From: Clostridium sp. NkU-1
GTDB lineage: Bacteria > Bacillota_A > Clostridia > Lachnospirales > Lachnospiraceae
Direction: 5' to 3'
Length of the DNA: 64,000 nucleotides
Assembly (NCBI GenBank): GCA_001312405.1
Contig: BBDR01000025.1
Location: 1 to 64,000 of the forward strand
The position numbers and the translations under genes were made by a program. Under the pieces are notes generated by a model, which was not told the DNA's origin, did not search any database, and saw nothing but the letters and a program-made list of their open reading frames with translations. This document shows, piece after piece, positions 53,827 through 64,000 of this stretch. The first letter of the stretch is position 1. Each line of letters starts with the position of its first letter.

Positions 53827-54140
53827 TACCAACATCCTCCATTTCACTAATCATATCATGCAGTTTATTTTTGGCTCTGTAAAAATTTATACGAACCCAA
53901 TTTTCCGTTTTTCCAAACTGTTCTCCAATCTCAGAGTAATCTAATTCTAAAAAAAAGCCTTTGAATAATTATTGTTTGATGGGGTTCCTTTAAATACTGA
54001 ATCATATGAACAATCTTTAAAAGCTCCTCTTTTTCTATAAGATCATCGATCAGGCTGTTTTTCTCCACATTTGTGTACTTTTTGATCACACTATTACTAT
54101 TTACTTTCCAATTATTACCATATATAATTATAACAGACAA
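53816..54140 (-). pseudogene. ECF sigma factor remnant, N-terminal region missing
   Basis: The C-terminal part of an ECF sigma factor is present: IEKEELLKIVHMIQYLKEPH, QTIIIQRLFLELDYSEIGEQ and FGKTENWVRINFYRAKNKLH (region 4 helix-turn-helix). Upstream, only GNNWKVNSNSVIKKYTNVEK remains of region 2.4; regions 2.1-2.3 (usually ...EDLTQETF...) are not found in any frame before 54260, although MTKLIKKIKERKK at about 54215 could be an original N-terminus. One break near 53950 is a T run of eight. Either a deletion inactivated it or the sequence here is incomplete. Confidence 0.55.
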
Positions 54141-54323
54141 TGTATAATAAGGGGTTAATGTAATGCTTAATATAATTGTTTTTTTCTCTCTTTTATTTTT
54201 TTTATAAGTTTAGTCATACTTTTTTGAAATAGGAAAGTATAAATACAATTTTAGTTTACGTAAGCTAAAAAAAATTTAATATACCTACTCGCATTACAAT
54301 ATTTGAATACAGGAATATATTCA

Positions 54324-54872
54324 ATGAACATGGGTGAATTACCTAATTTTATAAATTCAATAATTATTATCGTCGCCTTTTTTTATAGCAGCCATATTTA
54401 TGATCTACTTTTTTTACAAAAAGTGACACTATACCATCAACAATCATTGCTATTTTTTTTATCATTCTTATAACATTTTTTTATTTTATACTTTTGTGTA
54501 CTTATAATAATAAAAGGTTCAAATCGTTTTACTGTGATAGCCTTTATACTAATTTTGTTTTACATGATTATGTTAGAACTTGCTCTAAAGAAAATGAAAA
54601 AAAAAGCCAATAGATTTATATACACAAGTTTCTTGCTAGTTTTAGCATTTATTTGTATTATATCTTTATATACCGCTTATCAGAACCCTAATGAATTAAC
54701 TGTTAAAAGTTTCAATAATGCAATAAGTAATTACGGAAAAATGCCTGAAGGCGGAACAAATGATTTAATAAATATATGTCTATATTACATAACAAAAGTG
54801 TATAATTTTATTGTTATAGTACCACTAACAGCAATACCGGCCGAAATTTATAGAGAGTTTCTAGATAAATAA
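54324..54872 (+). CDS. Multi-pass membrane protein, unknown (frame breaks)
   Basis: Correcting three T runs from seven to six joins one protein of about 182 residues: MNMGELPNFINSIIIIVAFF..., IPSTIIAIFFIILITFF..., then GSNRFTVIAFILILFYMIML and ALKKMKKKANRFIYTSFLLV. It starts at ATG 54324 with AGGA upstream. Four or five hydrophobic segments are seen, plus an outer loop (NPNELTVKSFNNAISNYGKM). No family recognised. It is divergent from the sigma/anti-sigma genes, and its low G+C matches that region, so both may have been gained together. Confidence 0.55.
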
Positions 54873-54954
54873 ACCCTTTCTAAGTGTTAGTGCCAAGAAG
54901 AATAATTCATTTCTTAACATTAACTTAGATTTATATTCCAATCGCACAACAGCC

Positions 54955-55440
54955 TTACTTCGCAATTATAAAATTTGTCAGCAATTCTTTAGCTTTATCT
55001 GGCAGCGTATTCATATTAAAATTATCATCCAGAAGTTCAACCGCATATCCGCACATATAAGGAGTGTACCTCAGGGCTACCTCCTTGTATCTTTCTTTCT
55101 CTTCAGGTAGCATGTCCTCATAATCTGTACAGCAACCATATTTTGTAAGAAAATCAACTCTCCTGATTGTTCCGGCCAGATCAAGCACTAATAATACCAA
55201 ACATATTTCCCCATTTCCAGCAGCTGCACCAGGTATCAATATTGATTCAGAGGAATTTCCGTCTGAAATAGTATCACTGCCATATGTTTTTATCATTGCC
55301 TGGTGCAATAGATTGAATATCCCCTTTGCATATTCCATATCTTCCGTATGGTAGGAATCAAACAATTTCTGATAATCAATTCGCGATAAAATATTTCTTT
55401 CTATGTAATCATTGTATTTACGTGCCTGGTAAGCGAATCG
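54955..55440 (-). CDS. Hypothetical protein of mobile-element type (start unclear)
   Basis: About 160 residues: RFAYQARKYNDYIERNILSR, DYQKLFDSYHTEDMEYAKGI, a soluble middle (LVLLVLDLAGTIRRVDFLTK) and an end DKAKELLTNFIIAK. The ATG-initiated part begins at 55365, but the same frame continues upstream with a family-like sequence and no clear start, so the 5' end may be lost to a frame break near 55450. The family is unnamed to me; I recall similar proteins next to mobilization genes in gut Firmicutes. It lies just before the relaxase module, on the other strand. Confidence 0.5.
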   Translation of the reverse strand, partial: RFAYQARKYNDYIERNILSRIDYQKLFDSYHTEDMEYAKGIFNLLHQAMIKTYGSDTISDGNSSESILIPGAAAGNGEICLVLLVLDLAGTIRRVDFLTKYGCCTDYEDMLPEEKERYKEVALRYTPYMCGYAVELLDDNFNMNTLPDKAKELLTNFIIAK

Positions 55441-55699
55441 CCCCTTAATAGATGCACCCGGCCAGTCCCTTTAGGTTTGCTTTTTCGAGCTGATTTATTC
55501 CGTTCCCTTACAATTCCGTTTTCTAACTCATATCTTTTAAAAGATATACATAATAAGTTCTGCAATTTGAACTCTCTTTCCAAAGAGGAACAGCCCATTA
55601 TACATGAACTTGTCCGGGAATTACAGTACCAGGAATTGCATAGACAGCAACCGGCAGTTCCTATGCCTGTTGCATCAGAACCTAATTAGGAGTAAAGCG

Positions 55700-56119
55700 A
55701 TGAGTAAAAAAAGCTTCGAAAACTACAGGCGAAAATCCTAGAATCAACGTATCTTTTGATCCGGAATCTTATGAGCATATTAAACTTCTTGCTGCCAAAC
55801 AAAAAAAAGTCCATGGCCGAAGTCGTAAGAAACTGGTCTTTGCAGGGATTAAATGGGGATCATAACGCTCAGAGCATTGGTCTGATCACCGATATAGTCC
55901 GTACCCAATTACAAGATGTTTTACGCCCTTCTATTGACCGTCTAGCAACATTAAACGCAAAGACTTGTATGTCAATCGGGAACAGCCGCTTATATAGCCG
56001 CAGAAGCCATATTATGGTTTGCGCCGACGTCTAGGCAACAGGAAGTAGAAATATCCTACGAATTAGCCAGGAAAAAATCGATAGCATACATGAAGGGAAA
56101 AATAAAGGAGGACGAATAA
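55700..56119 (+). CDS. Ribbon-helix-helix-type mobilization accessory protein (frame breaks)
   Basis: About 139 residues after correction. The start at ATG 55700 (MSKKASKTTGENPRINVSFD) follows AGGAG. The N-terminal segment INVSFDPESYEHIKLLAAKQ KKSMAEVVRNW-type pattern fits an RHH (CopG/MobC-like) DNA-binding fold. The middle is a helical region (SIGLITDIVRTQLQDVLRPS), then TAAYIAAEAILWFAPTS, and the C-terminus is charged. The frame breaks in A runs at 55706 (seven; six fit) and 55801 (eight; seven fit), and near 55960. It is followed by a hairpin and the relaxase gene, so it probably binds oriT and helps the relaxase. Confidence 0.6.
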
Positions 56120-56126
56120 TAAATTT

Positions 56127-56172
56127 GAAAATCAGTCACATAATCTGAAACGATCATGTGGCTGATTTATTA
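56127..56172 (+). other. Hairpin between RHH gene and relaxase (terminator or oriT-like)
   Basis: AAATCAGTCACAT / ATGTGGCTGATTT with a 14-base loop, directly before the relaxase ribosome binding site (AAGGAGG). It could be an attenuator or part of the transfer origin. Confidence 0.4.
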
Positions 56173-56190
56173 ACATAAGGAGGTACTAAT

Positions 56191-58003
56191 TTGCCACATA
56201 ATGTTTTAGTCTCAAAAATAAGATGTAACAACCCAAACAAAAAAATGCTGCTATATATAACAAAAATCATTTTATATATAGGGACCAGAGAAGGAACGGA
56301 TCTTACACCATTAAAATGCGAAAATACAGATAAATTTGAGAAAGAAATGGCCTCATCAGAAGATTATGCCCGGTATATCGCAAAACGCCCACATAGCCAT
56401 GGATTATTTGGAAATATACCATTAGATGATATTAATAAATTTAGTAAAGACATATATGAAATATCAAAGCAAAAACGTAATATTTATCGTGGAATCGTAT
56501 CTCTTGATTCAAGAGATGCAGAAGAATTGGGATATTATGATAAATCCAAGTGGGAAACCTATATCCGATCCGTAATACCAGATGTAGCGAAAGAATTTGG
56601 TATAGGCATAGATAAACTGGAGTGGGCAGCCGCTTATCACGCAGAAATTGAACATCCCCACGTTCATTATATGTTTTGGTCCTCTGAGGAAATAAATAAA
56701 ATCAGTACCATGACTTCTGGCATCAGACATAATACTACTCTATCTCAAAAAAATTCCTATAAGACAGCTTGAGAACACTACAGAGGAGCATTGACCCTTA
56801 TTTCAATGATTCCACAGAAAGGCCGTCTGAATTATAAGCTCATGCCCCCCATGTTAAAGAGCAGATTAATAAAATAGTGGATATTATATAAAAAAATACA
56901 TCTGTTAATGAGGCATATGAAAAGTATCTAAGCAGTATTAATAAAATTAGTATGACTTGCTCTCCTTCAGAAGCAAAACAAAAACATGCTGCATGGATAG
57001 ATAATGCAATTGCTAATATACGCAAAGATTTAAGTAATGTTATTCTCAAGGATATTAAAAAAACAAATTGCGATTCATTCAGGCTTTACAGCCTTTGTCA
57101 CTGCTCTCCTTGACCAATACAATAGCCATCATGTTGAAGATGATCAAATTGATCACTTTTATAAATCCCAAGTATATGATAACTCCATCATAACAGATGA
57201 TACTAGTTTATATAAAGATAAAAAGTATTTAGAAAAATCAGCCAATGACGGGAACCAATTTGCACAATACCAGCTGGGCAAGATCTATTACTCTCCTGAC
57301 TTAGGGAAAACTGATTACTCTCTAGCTATTTCTTACCTAGAGGCCTCGGCCGCACAGGGCAACGACTTTGCTATGTACCGGCTGGCTGTACTCTACAAAA
57401 ATTCCGATCTTGAATTTTATGCTATCGGTAAAGCAATTGATTATTTTAAAAGTTCTGCTGAATTAGCAAACCAATTCGCTCAATACCAACTGGGCAGGAT
57501 CTTCAGCTCTCCTGACTATGGGGAACCGGATTATCCCCTTGCCATTTCTTACCTGAATGACTCAGCCGCACAAGAGAAAGATTCTGCAATGTATCAATTG
57601 GGGAGAATGTACTCCAATGAAGATATTCCCATTTATAATATGGACCTGGCAGTATCTTATTTGATGAAATCTGCAAATAAAAACAATTCTTTCGCACAGC
57701 TACAGCTTGGCATGATTTATTTGTGGGGTATGGGAGTAAAACAGAATGTTTACCTTGGTAAAGCTATTCTTACACAGGCAATTAAAAACGAAAATCCATT
57801 TGCACAACAAGTACTGGATTCTTATGAAACATATCGTTTGCAATATACAATGAATATATCATATAAACTTTTTACAAATATTTATGAAGCTATATCAAAT
57901 CAAGATAATCGGGCATCAACAATTGCAGCAGAGAGACTTTACCGTAATCTTAGTAAAAAAAGCCATGATAGAAGAGCAGCTTAAAAAAGCCTCACAAGCA
58001 TAG
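56191..58003 (+). CDS. MobP-type relaxase with C-terminal Sel1-like repeats (several frame breaks)
   Basis: Mobilization relaxase that would nick and covalently hold the transferred strand. TTG start 56191 (MPHNVLVSKIRCNNPNKKML). The relaxase core contains GIVSLDSRDAEELGYYDKSK, AKEFGIGIDKLEWAAAYHAE and the metal-binding HxH of EHPHVHYMFWSS. Further blocks GRLNYKLMPP and SINKISMTCSPSEAKQKHAA follow across breaks near 56750, 56850, 56890 and 57055. From 57180 on, Sel1-like repeats appear: QFAQYQLGKIYYSPDLGKTD YSLAISYLEASAAQGN and three more. The end SKKAMIEEQLKKASQA is reached with six A near 57955. About 600 residues. Truncation by sequence errors or real decay cannot be told apart here. Confidence 0.7.
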
Positions 58004-58084
58004 TAATAGCCATGAATCCGAAAAATAAATAACAACGAGCTTCTGGCTCTTGTCGCAAGCCCACCACCATAATCACTCCATCTT

Positions 58085-58124
58085 AAAATGTCCATCCTTT
58101 CCTTGAGCGGGGTGGACATTTTTG
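58085..58124 (+). terminator. Terminator after the relaxase gene
   Basis: AAAATGTCCA / TGGACATTTT hairpin followed by TTG-TTTT; symmetric, so usable in both directions. 58125-58280 shows no gene I can support. Confidence 0.7.
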
Positions 58125-58282
58125 TTTTATACCGTTATAATAGACTTCCGATGATATTCCCCCTGCAAGTATTCCAGCGAGGGGTGGGGACTCGGTTAAG
58201 GTCGAGCAGTATTTTTTTATGGGAATCACCTCCTGCAAGCTGATTAATATTATTGTATTCTTTTTGTTTATGAAAATCAAGG

Positions 58283-58323
58283 CAAAAAACAGCCACCTTG
58301 GGAGTGACCCAAGGCGGCTGTTG
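58283..58323 (-). terminator. Terminator of the RHS-immunity operon
   Basis: On the minus strand CAACAGCCGCCTTGGG / CCCAAGGTGGCTGTT followed by TTTT, 13 bases after the immunity gene. Confidence 0.8.
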
Positions 58324-58335
58324 TGAAATTGCTTG

Positions 58336-58602
58336 CTACACTACAGAAGAAAGTATTTTCTCAGCTATTTCTTGACACTCTTCTACATCTTTAGTGAAAG
58401 TATCACTCCCAAACTCATTGGCAAAAACCCGAAAAATAATATTGGTTAAATCATCAACGCATATTTTATGATTCTTTTGAATTGCATCAAATATTTCCTT
58501 AGATTCATAATCATACTCATCTGGTGGTGCATGAGTAATAAGCAATTCAATGGGATCCCACTCATCAATAATGCTTTTTATATCAGTGTATGAAAGTGAC
58601 AT
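58336..58602 (-). CDS. Immunity protein of the RHS toxin (DUF1871-like)
   Basis: An 88-residue acidic protein (MSLSYTDIKSIIDEWDPIEL, LITHAPPDEYDYESKEIFDA). The WDPI.LL...PPDEYD pattern is that of DUF1871-type small immunity proteins. It starts 3 bases after the RHS toxin stop, and its GGAGG ribosome binding site is formed by the last Gly-Gly codons and stop of the toxin gene, so toxin and antidote are made together. It presumably binds the C-terminal toxin domain; the pair is specific, as is usual in polymorphic toxin systems. A terminator follows directly. Confidence 0.75.
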   Translation of the reverse strand: MSLSYTDIKSIIDEWDPIELLITHAPPDEYDYESKEIFDAIQKNHKICVDDLTNIIFRVFANEFGSDTFTKDVEECQEIAEKILSSVV

Positions 58603-58605
58603 ATC

Positions 58606-61600
58606 TTAACCTCCAAAAAGCTTCTTCACAATTTCTTGCATAGCCGCATCATATTGTGCGCTCGAATAAGTTGTTATCAATTTACCAGCTTTATCTACTA
58701 CAGCCATTCCTTCCCTTGTAATATATGCAAATTTATCTGCTCCTTGTTGTAGAATTTTACCAGTAGCCACCCAAGCATCTACCATTTGCTGAGTAATCCC
58801 GCGTTCAGCCATTCTTCTTAATCCATGCTGAGCATAGGTAGACCAATTAACAGAAATATTGGGGTTTTGTGCTATAAGCGTTCCCATAGTGCCAAAACTG
58901 GTTCCAGCAGCGGCTATCGTTGAAACGCCAGCAGCTGTAATTGATACGCCTCCAAAACCAGCAGCTGTAGCTGCCGGAAGGGCAGCTGCACCCGCGACGG
59001 CACCAACTGTACCACCAATAAGTACACCTCCCGCAATGTACCCTGCCTTAGCCCAGCCAGTAGCTCCTTTTTGGTTGGCAATATGATTGCCTACAACTCC
59101 ACCGATTGTTCCTACAAGAGCGGCACCACCAGCAATCAAAAGAACTGTAGCAGTGATAACAAAGTTCCCATTTTGGTCTATATACATTATAGGATTGTTC
59201 ATGCCATACACATACCTATTACTACTCTGCATTATAGCAGTGATATCCGGCACATAGGTATATGTGTTCAAGCCCAGCGGGTCATTGGGGTCTACTTTAC
59301 GCTCATTGATTTTCAGGGGATTATCCCCATAAATCATATTGTTCGGATTCCAATGAGTATCTTCCGTCAAGAAGCGGCCTGTTGTTGGATTATAAATTCT
59401 GCTTCGTAAATAGTAGGTATTCGTCTCTAAGTCTATATACTCCCCACAATACCTGAACGGGTTCTTGTCCTCCTTGTCTGGGTTTCTCTCAACTCCAAAA
59501 GCATCATACTCATACGAGGCTTTACACGTTCCGCTTTGACTCCACAGCTGGGTTACATCCCCATGTTCATTAAATATATAGTAGTATACCACACTATCTA
59601 TTTCTCTGGCAATCAAATTGATTCCTCTTAAATAGGTTTTAATCTTTTCTCCATCAGTCTGTTCCGCTACAATATCGCTTCCATCCCAGTAATATATATT
59701 CGTTTTCCCCTGGCTTTCGGTCAGTTTCCTCACCTGGGCGCTGTGGCGTAGGCCATCTCCCCGGTACTGATATGTAATCTCTTTCTCATCCTGATTGATA
59801 CGAATCAGTTGGTTGAATCCATCATAATGTCTCCACTCATAAACGGTAGGAGTCTCCTTTTGAAAGTTCCCCGATAACTTGACATTTCCCGGATAGTCTG
59901 GTGTTGGCGCTGTTTTTTCCCAAATTCGGAAGGTTTCATTCCCATTATCATCATAACGGTATCGATACGTTTCCGTTGTTTTCCCCTGCTTTTTTGTCTC
60001 CTTTTCCAGCCGGTTGTTCAAACCATATTCATAGCTGGTAACACTGACCCACTCATCCTTTGTTCGTCCTTCCACCATCATTTTCATACGGTTGGAATAA
60101 GCGTCATAGGTATAAAGCGTCCGCTTCCAGCCGGAATAATCTTCTTCTGTCAGACGGCCTAGTTGGTCATATTGATATGATATGGTGACTGGCGCAGAAC
60201 CGGCTTTGTTAATCTTGCTTAGAATGTTCCCATTCACATCATAGACGTATTCCCATGCAGAAATCACGGTTCCCTGTCGTTTATTTTCTAAAGATATTAC
60301 ACGGTTGCCATCATTATACTTATAATTGGTTTCCATACCGGATTGCGGATTGCGGAGGGTTTTTCGGTTGCCTTTTTCATCATATTCGTACTCTGCCAGT
60401 ATCACCCCGGCAGCGTTACTTTTCCTTATCTGCTTTAGACGATATAAGTCATCATATACATAATACAGACTGACATCCGGACTTGCTTTTCCTTCAAAAA
60501 TTAGTTGAAAGGACTGACGGTTTCCATATATGTCATAAGTATAATCTTTGATTACATTTCCCGGATCTTCCTGGCGGGTTAGCTGGCCTTTATAATTGTA
60601 ACGGTACTTCGTCTCCAGCAGGACGTTTTGTTTTCCTCCCACGGTTTCCCGGCTGACTTCCCGAATCCGCTTGCCGTTCTTACCATAGGCGTACTCCCGC
60701 TCACTGACTGCCATTCCATCAGGAGTTCTCTTTTGTACGGTTTCCTTTATTAGATGTTCCAGGGCATCATGCTGATAAATGGTCTGGTCTTTGTTTCTGT
60801 CCGTTTTTTTTCTGCAGCCTTCCGGCTTTGTCATACTCATAGTATTCCGTACAGCCACGGGCATCCGTCATTGCCGTGACATTTCCAAAGCGGTCATAGG
60901 TGTATTTTGTTACCTCCCGCCCTTCGCCGGATGGGGTATCCCCGGTTCTCCTTAGAATGACCTGATTCATCGCATCATACCGGCAGATGGTCTTAATCCA
61001 ATTGCCCGGGCTTAGGTACTGGTAGGTATCAGTCAAACGATTCCTGGCATCATACACATACTGAGTCTCCTGCCAGCCATCTTTTTGTGCCTTCTTTTCC
61101 CATATGATATTACCGGCTCCATCATAGTAATATTTTACTTTCTGGCTGCGGTGGTCAAACGGCGCTAAGGTTTGAACCAGACGTCCTGCTTTATCGTATT
61201 GGAATTCGGTTCTCTTTCCAGCTTCATCCCATTGGAACCGTTTATTGCCTAACGCATCATATTGAATGCTGGTGATTCTCTCCTGACCGGAGTCTGTCCG
61301 TATAGATTTTACTACACGGCCTGCATAATCGTACTCAAAGTGTTCTGTGTTTCTGTCATCAATTTTACTGATATTGTTTCCTGCATTGTCATATTTGTAG
61401 GTAAACACCCTTTCTCCATCTAAAAGTTCCTTCCTAACCTGGTCTTTTTGGTCTTTATAACATTCTGTCACTATATCCGGAGCGGAGCGTCTCCTATGAC
61501 CTTTTTTTACCTCGCGAAAGTATTTCATGCCATCTGCCGGATCGGTAAATACCTCATTGTATTCATGCTTCTCCTCATAGCCCACTTGTGGAATCGTGTA

Positions 61601-63978
61601 GGATAGCACCCGGCCAAATGAATCGTAGGAATAACGTTCAGTTTTTCTTATATTATCCGCTGCTGTGCCGATCCCATCATATGTGACTGCTTCTGTAAGC
61701 TCGCCCCATGAATTATACCGGAAATCCTGAAGCACGACATCGCCGGAAGTCGGTTCATTGGATACAGCAAGACAAACCTGTTGAATCTGTCCAAACGGTG
61801 TGTATTGAATTCGTTTTTTCTGGTGGTTCGCATCTGTTTCCGTGATATAGTTTAAGCTGTCATTATAATAGGTTTCATTTACTGCCTGCTTGCCGTCTAT
61901 CGGAGGGAGCGTCTCTGCTACAATCCGTCCCAGCTCGTCATAGCGGTAGGTACTGACCTGATTCCTGGAATCCTTTTTGGAGATAAGCCGTCCCCAATTG
62001 TCATATTGAAATTCTTCCTTGATTGGATCGCAGGGCTTGCCGTCTGCATCTCTCATGTCGGTTTGTTCTTTTGATATAAAGTTATGTGTGTATCTGCTGT
62101 TAGTACCGGAAGGAGAACTGTATTGATAGATGGTTTCTGCATACTCACCTGACTGCTCCAGGTTACCGCCGTCTGCCAAGAAATACCTTCTTTCGTTGGT
62201 CACACAGTAGGGATTTGCCCCATCCTTATAATCATATCCTGTCTTTTCTTTTAAGACTCCATTTTCATAGATCCGATGATATTTTATGACCCGTTTTCCC
62301 AATTCCGTATGCAGCTCATTTGTTTCTCTGATCTGGTCAGAGCCTTTTTTTTCTTTCTGTTTCAAGAATGATGCTGTAGTCTCCATAACTAGTATTGATT
62401 TCCTGGTTACAGGAAGGGTCATCAGGATATTTTTCAATGAGCTGGATGACATTTGCTTTTTGATCTGAGGAATATTTCCAGGAGGTTTCCTTTTTCAGAA
62501 ACTTGGATTTATTGTTCCTGTCAAATACCTGGTCAACTGCTTTTACCAGTAGTTTATTGTTATATGTATAATCGCTCATTGAAATAAGGTTATCATGATG
62601 CTTAACCTCCTTTTTTTTAAGCTGTCCTTCGCTATCGAACCGATGGGTTTCCACAATGTCCTGGTGATTTATTACTTTTGCATATTCGATATACTTGCCA
62701 TTTTGGAGTTCAGAATCAAGCGTGTAGTTATATACTCCCTGATTGTATTCGGCTCCGTCAACAATATCCTTTTTCATCGTCAATGCAAAATGGGTTATAT
62801 ATCCACCGGCATCATTTTCAATGCTAATTTCTCTGTCATAGGTAAACTGTGTGGAGGCATGATTTGGGTATGTGACGCTCCTTAGCAGCAGATACTTGCG
62901 CGCTTGAGTTCTGGTGTTGTTTCCAACTCTTCCATCGGAAGCACACTTCATATTACACCTGTATTCTTCGTAGCTATACTGGGTCTTACAGCCTGTGGGG
63001 TCTGTTACCTCGGTTAGTTTATGAGTGCCACGCTTATCGATATGGTAGGAAAGTTCACATACTTTTCCAGGCGTGCTTTCCGGTAATCTCCATACAAGTC
63101 CGTAATTCGTTCTCTCCAGTTTGATTGTGCGCCCCCAGGTGTCTACAATCTCCATACCACCGGATCTTCTCAGATCGTAGAAAACAGTATTTCCAAACTT
63201 ATCCTGACGGGCGACCAGTGTAAAATTATTAGGATTCGGTATATCCCGGTCACCATCGTCCCTATCTGAATTAAAATAGTCCATATTTCCATTCTTGTAT
63301 TTAATTATAATATGATAACGTTTTGCAATACCTGTTGCATAGGGGTGCCAAATCGTACCCGATCTAGTAAGAATTTCTACATCTATTAACCTATAATCCT
63401 CAAATGTGTTTGAGATCCGGTTTATTTCTAAATTTCTTCCGTCTTCAAGATGTAAAATGTAGTCATAACTGCGAGTTCCTATTAAATTTGGCCGCCAAGC
63501 CCACCTAAGATTCTGCACAGTCTCAATTGACGGCAGAACAAATGACCAACCGTGTCCCAACCCATAAGTCGTAGTATAATAACTGTTATCTATTGAACCT
63601 GTAATTAACCTTGAATTCATGACATATGGAGCCATATCCACTAAATTTGCGCAGCCTGAGTCATAACGTCTGGCAATGGTTACATCAAAGCCATTCCTGC
63701 CGGGCAGAACAAAATCGGTTGTCTCATATTGGACATTTCCGGTGTTTAACTGAACATTTACGTGATTTGTTTCAAAGTAGGTAAACGGGGATTCCGGATA
63801 CTGTTTGATATTGGAAATACCGTCCTCCTCTGAAGACAGCACCGCTCGGCTCAACTGTTTTTTTCGGGCTTTTTTTCTTCCCTTTCTTCTTCGCCTGATA
63901 CATCCTCATCCGTATTTGTATCAGGCGCATCCCATTCATTTTTGTCTATATAGTCCTCTATAATTTTTTTTTGTCCAT
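58606..63978 (-). CDS. RHS/YD-repeat polymorphic toxin (frame breaks)
   Basis: Large toxin-delivery protein of about 1790 residues, nearly the whole gene in view. The start at ATG 63978 (MDKK(K)IIEDYIDKNEWDAPDT) has an AAGGGAT-like site. No signal peptide is visible. YD/RHS repeats (for example EYDKAGRLQKK, YDALGNRTE-like YDNAGNNISK) fill most of it. The RHS core ends YIDLETNTYYLRSRIYNPTT GRFLTEDTHW. A glycine/alanine-rich hydrophobic stretch (LLIAGGAALVGTIGGVVGNH) precedes the C-terminal toxin domain: YAQHGLRRMAERGITQQMVD, KFAYITREGMAVVDKAGKLI TTY, resembling DUF4258/BECR-type nucleases. The frame breaks in A runs near 63966, 63862, 62347 and 60800. Confidence 0.85.
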
Positions 63979-64000
63979 CTAATCCCTTCTTATCTTAAAA

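Noticed and set aside
55477..55689. Plus-strand ORF of 70 codons just before the RHH gene.
   Set aside because: It has only a TTG start without a ribosome binding site and overlaps the upstream part of the opposite-strand gene. The last 45 codons could be a real gene end, but support is weak.
58130..58240. Small minus-strand gene behind the strong AGGAGGTGATTCCC site.
   Set aside because: The site is followed by ATA, not a normal start codon, and neither frame gives a recognisable protein. It may be a decayed gene or leader of the mobile element.

Overview
The window looks like chromosomal DNA of an anaerobic, endospore-forming, low-to-middle G+C Gram-positive bacterium, most likely Lachnospiraceae (Clostridium cluster XIVa). 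Support: a spoIIR gene, oxygen-sensitive glycyl-radical and radical-SAM enzymes, a clostridial rpoBC-rpsLG-fusA-tuf cluster, choline-binding-type cell-wall repeats, strong AGGAGG ribosome binding sites and sigma-A promoters. Species cannot be named from sequence alone.

A caution applies to every gene. About thirty reading-frame breaks occur, even in rpoB, rpoC, rpsG and rpsL. Most fit two classes: A/T runs of 6 (or 7) one base too long, and GG/CC doublets (or triplets) one base too short. I read these as sequence errors and annotate each broken gene as one feature across its breaks.

Layout. 1-6.1 kb (minus): yjjI-yjjW (glycyl-radical enzyme and activase) followed by a BMP-type nucleoside ABC transporter, behind a palindrome placed like a Crp/Fnr site. 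6.1-7.8 kb: gene-poor, with a small hydrophobic ORF, a type I toxin/antisense-RNA pair and a structured G+C-rich island. 7.8-20.3 kb (minus): rpoB, rpoC, rpsL, rpsG, fusA, tuf, with rpoB behind its own promoter. 20.4-22.6 kb (plus): a small membrane protein and a sodA-dps operon with a palindromic operator. 22.6-28 kb: a cell-wall-binding repeat protein, a relic of a paralogue, two tandem tyrosine recombinases and an AAA ATPase. 28-31 kb: DUF1934, murI, ddl, spoIIR. 31-38.5 kb (minus): a TetR-controlled RND efflux operon with two TolC-like genes. 38.5-44.4 kb: GntR regulator, ispE, small alarmone synthetase, YesL, a tandem repeat, a membrane protein, an acetyltransferase and a cyclophilin. 44.5-48 kb: mgtA behind an M-box riboswitch, a short ORF and a second terminator. 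48.3-51.7 kb: a bile-salt-hydrolase-family enzyme and a YyaL/DUF255 protein. 51.8-54.9 kb: a TcdR-like sigma factor, an anti-sigma operon with a damaged ECF sigma gene, and a membrane protein. 55-58 kb: a mobilization module (RHH protein and MobP-type relaxase with Sel1 repeats). 58.3-64 kb: an RHS polymorphic toxin with its immunity gene.

The best candidates for under-described biology are the yjjIW/nucleoside-transporter operon with its operator, the type I toxin-antitoxin locus, the double-gated mgtA leader, a dispersed palindromic 5'-UTR element, and the RHS toxin-immunity pair.
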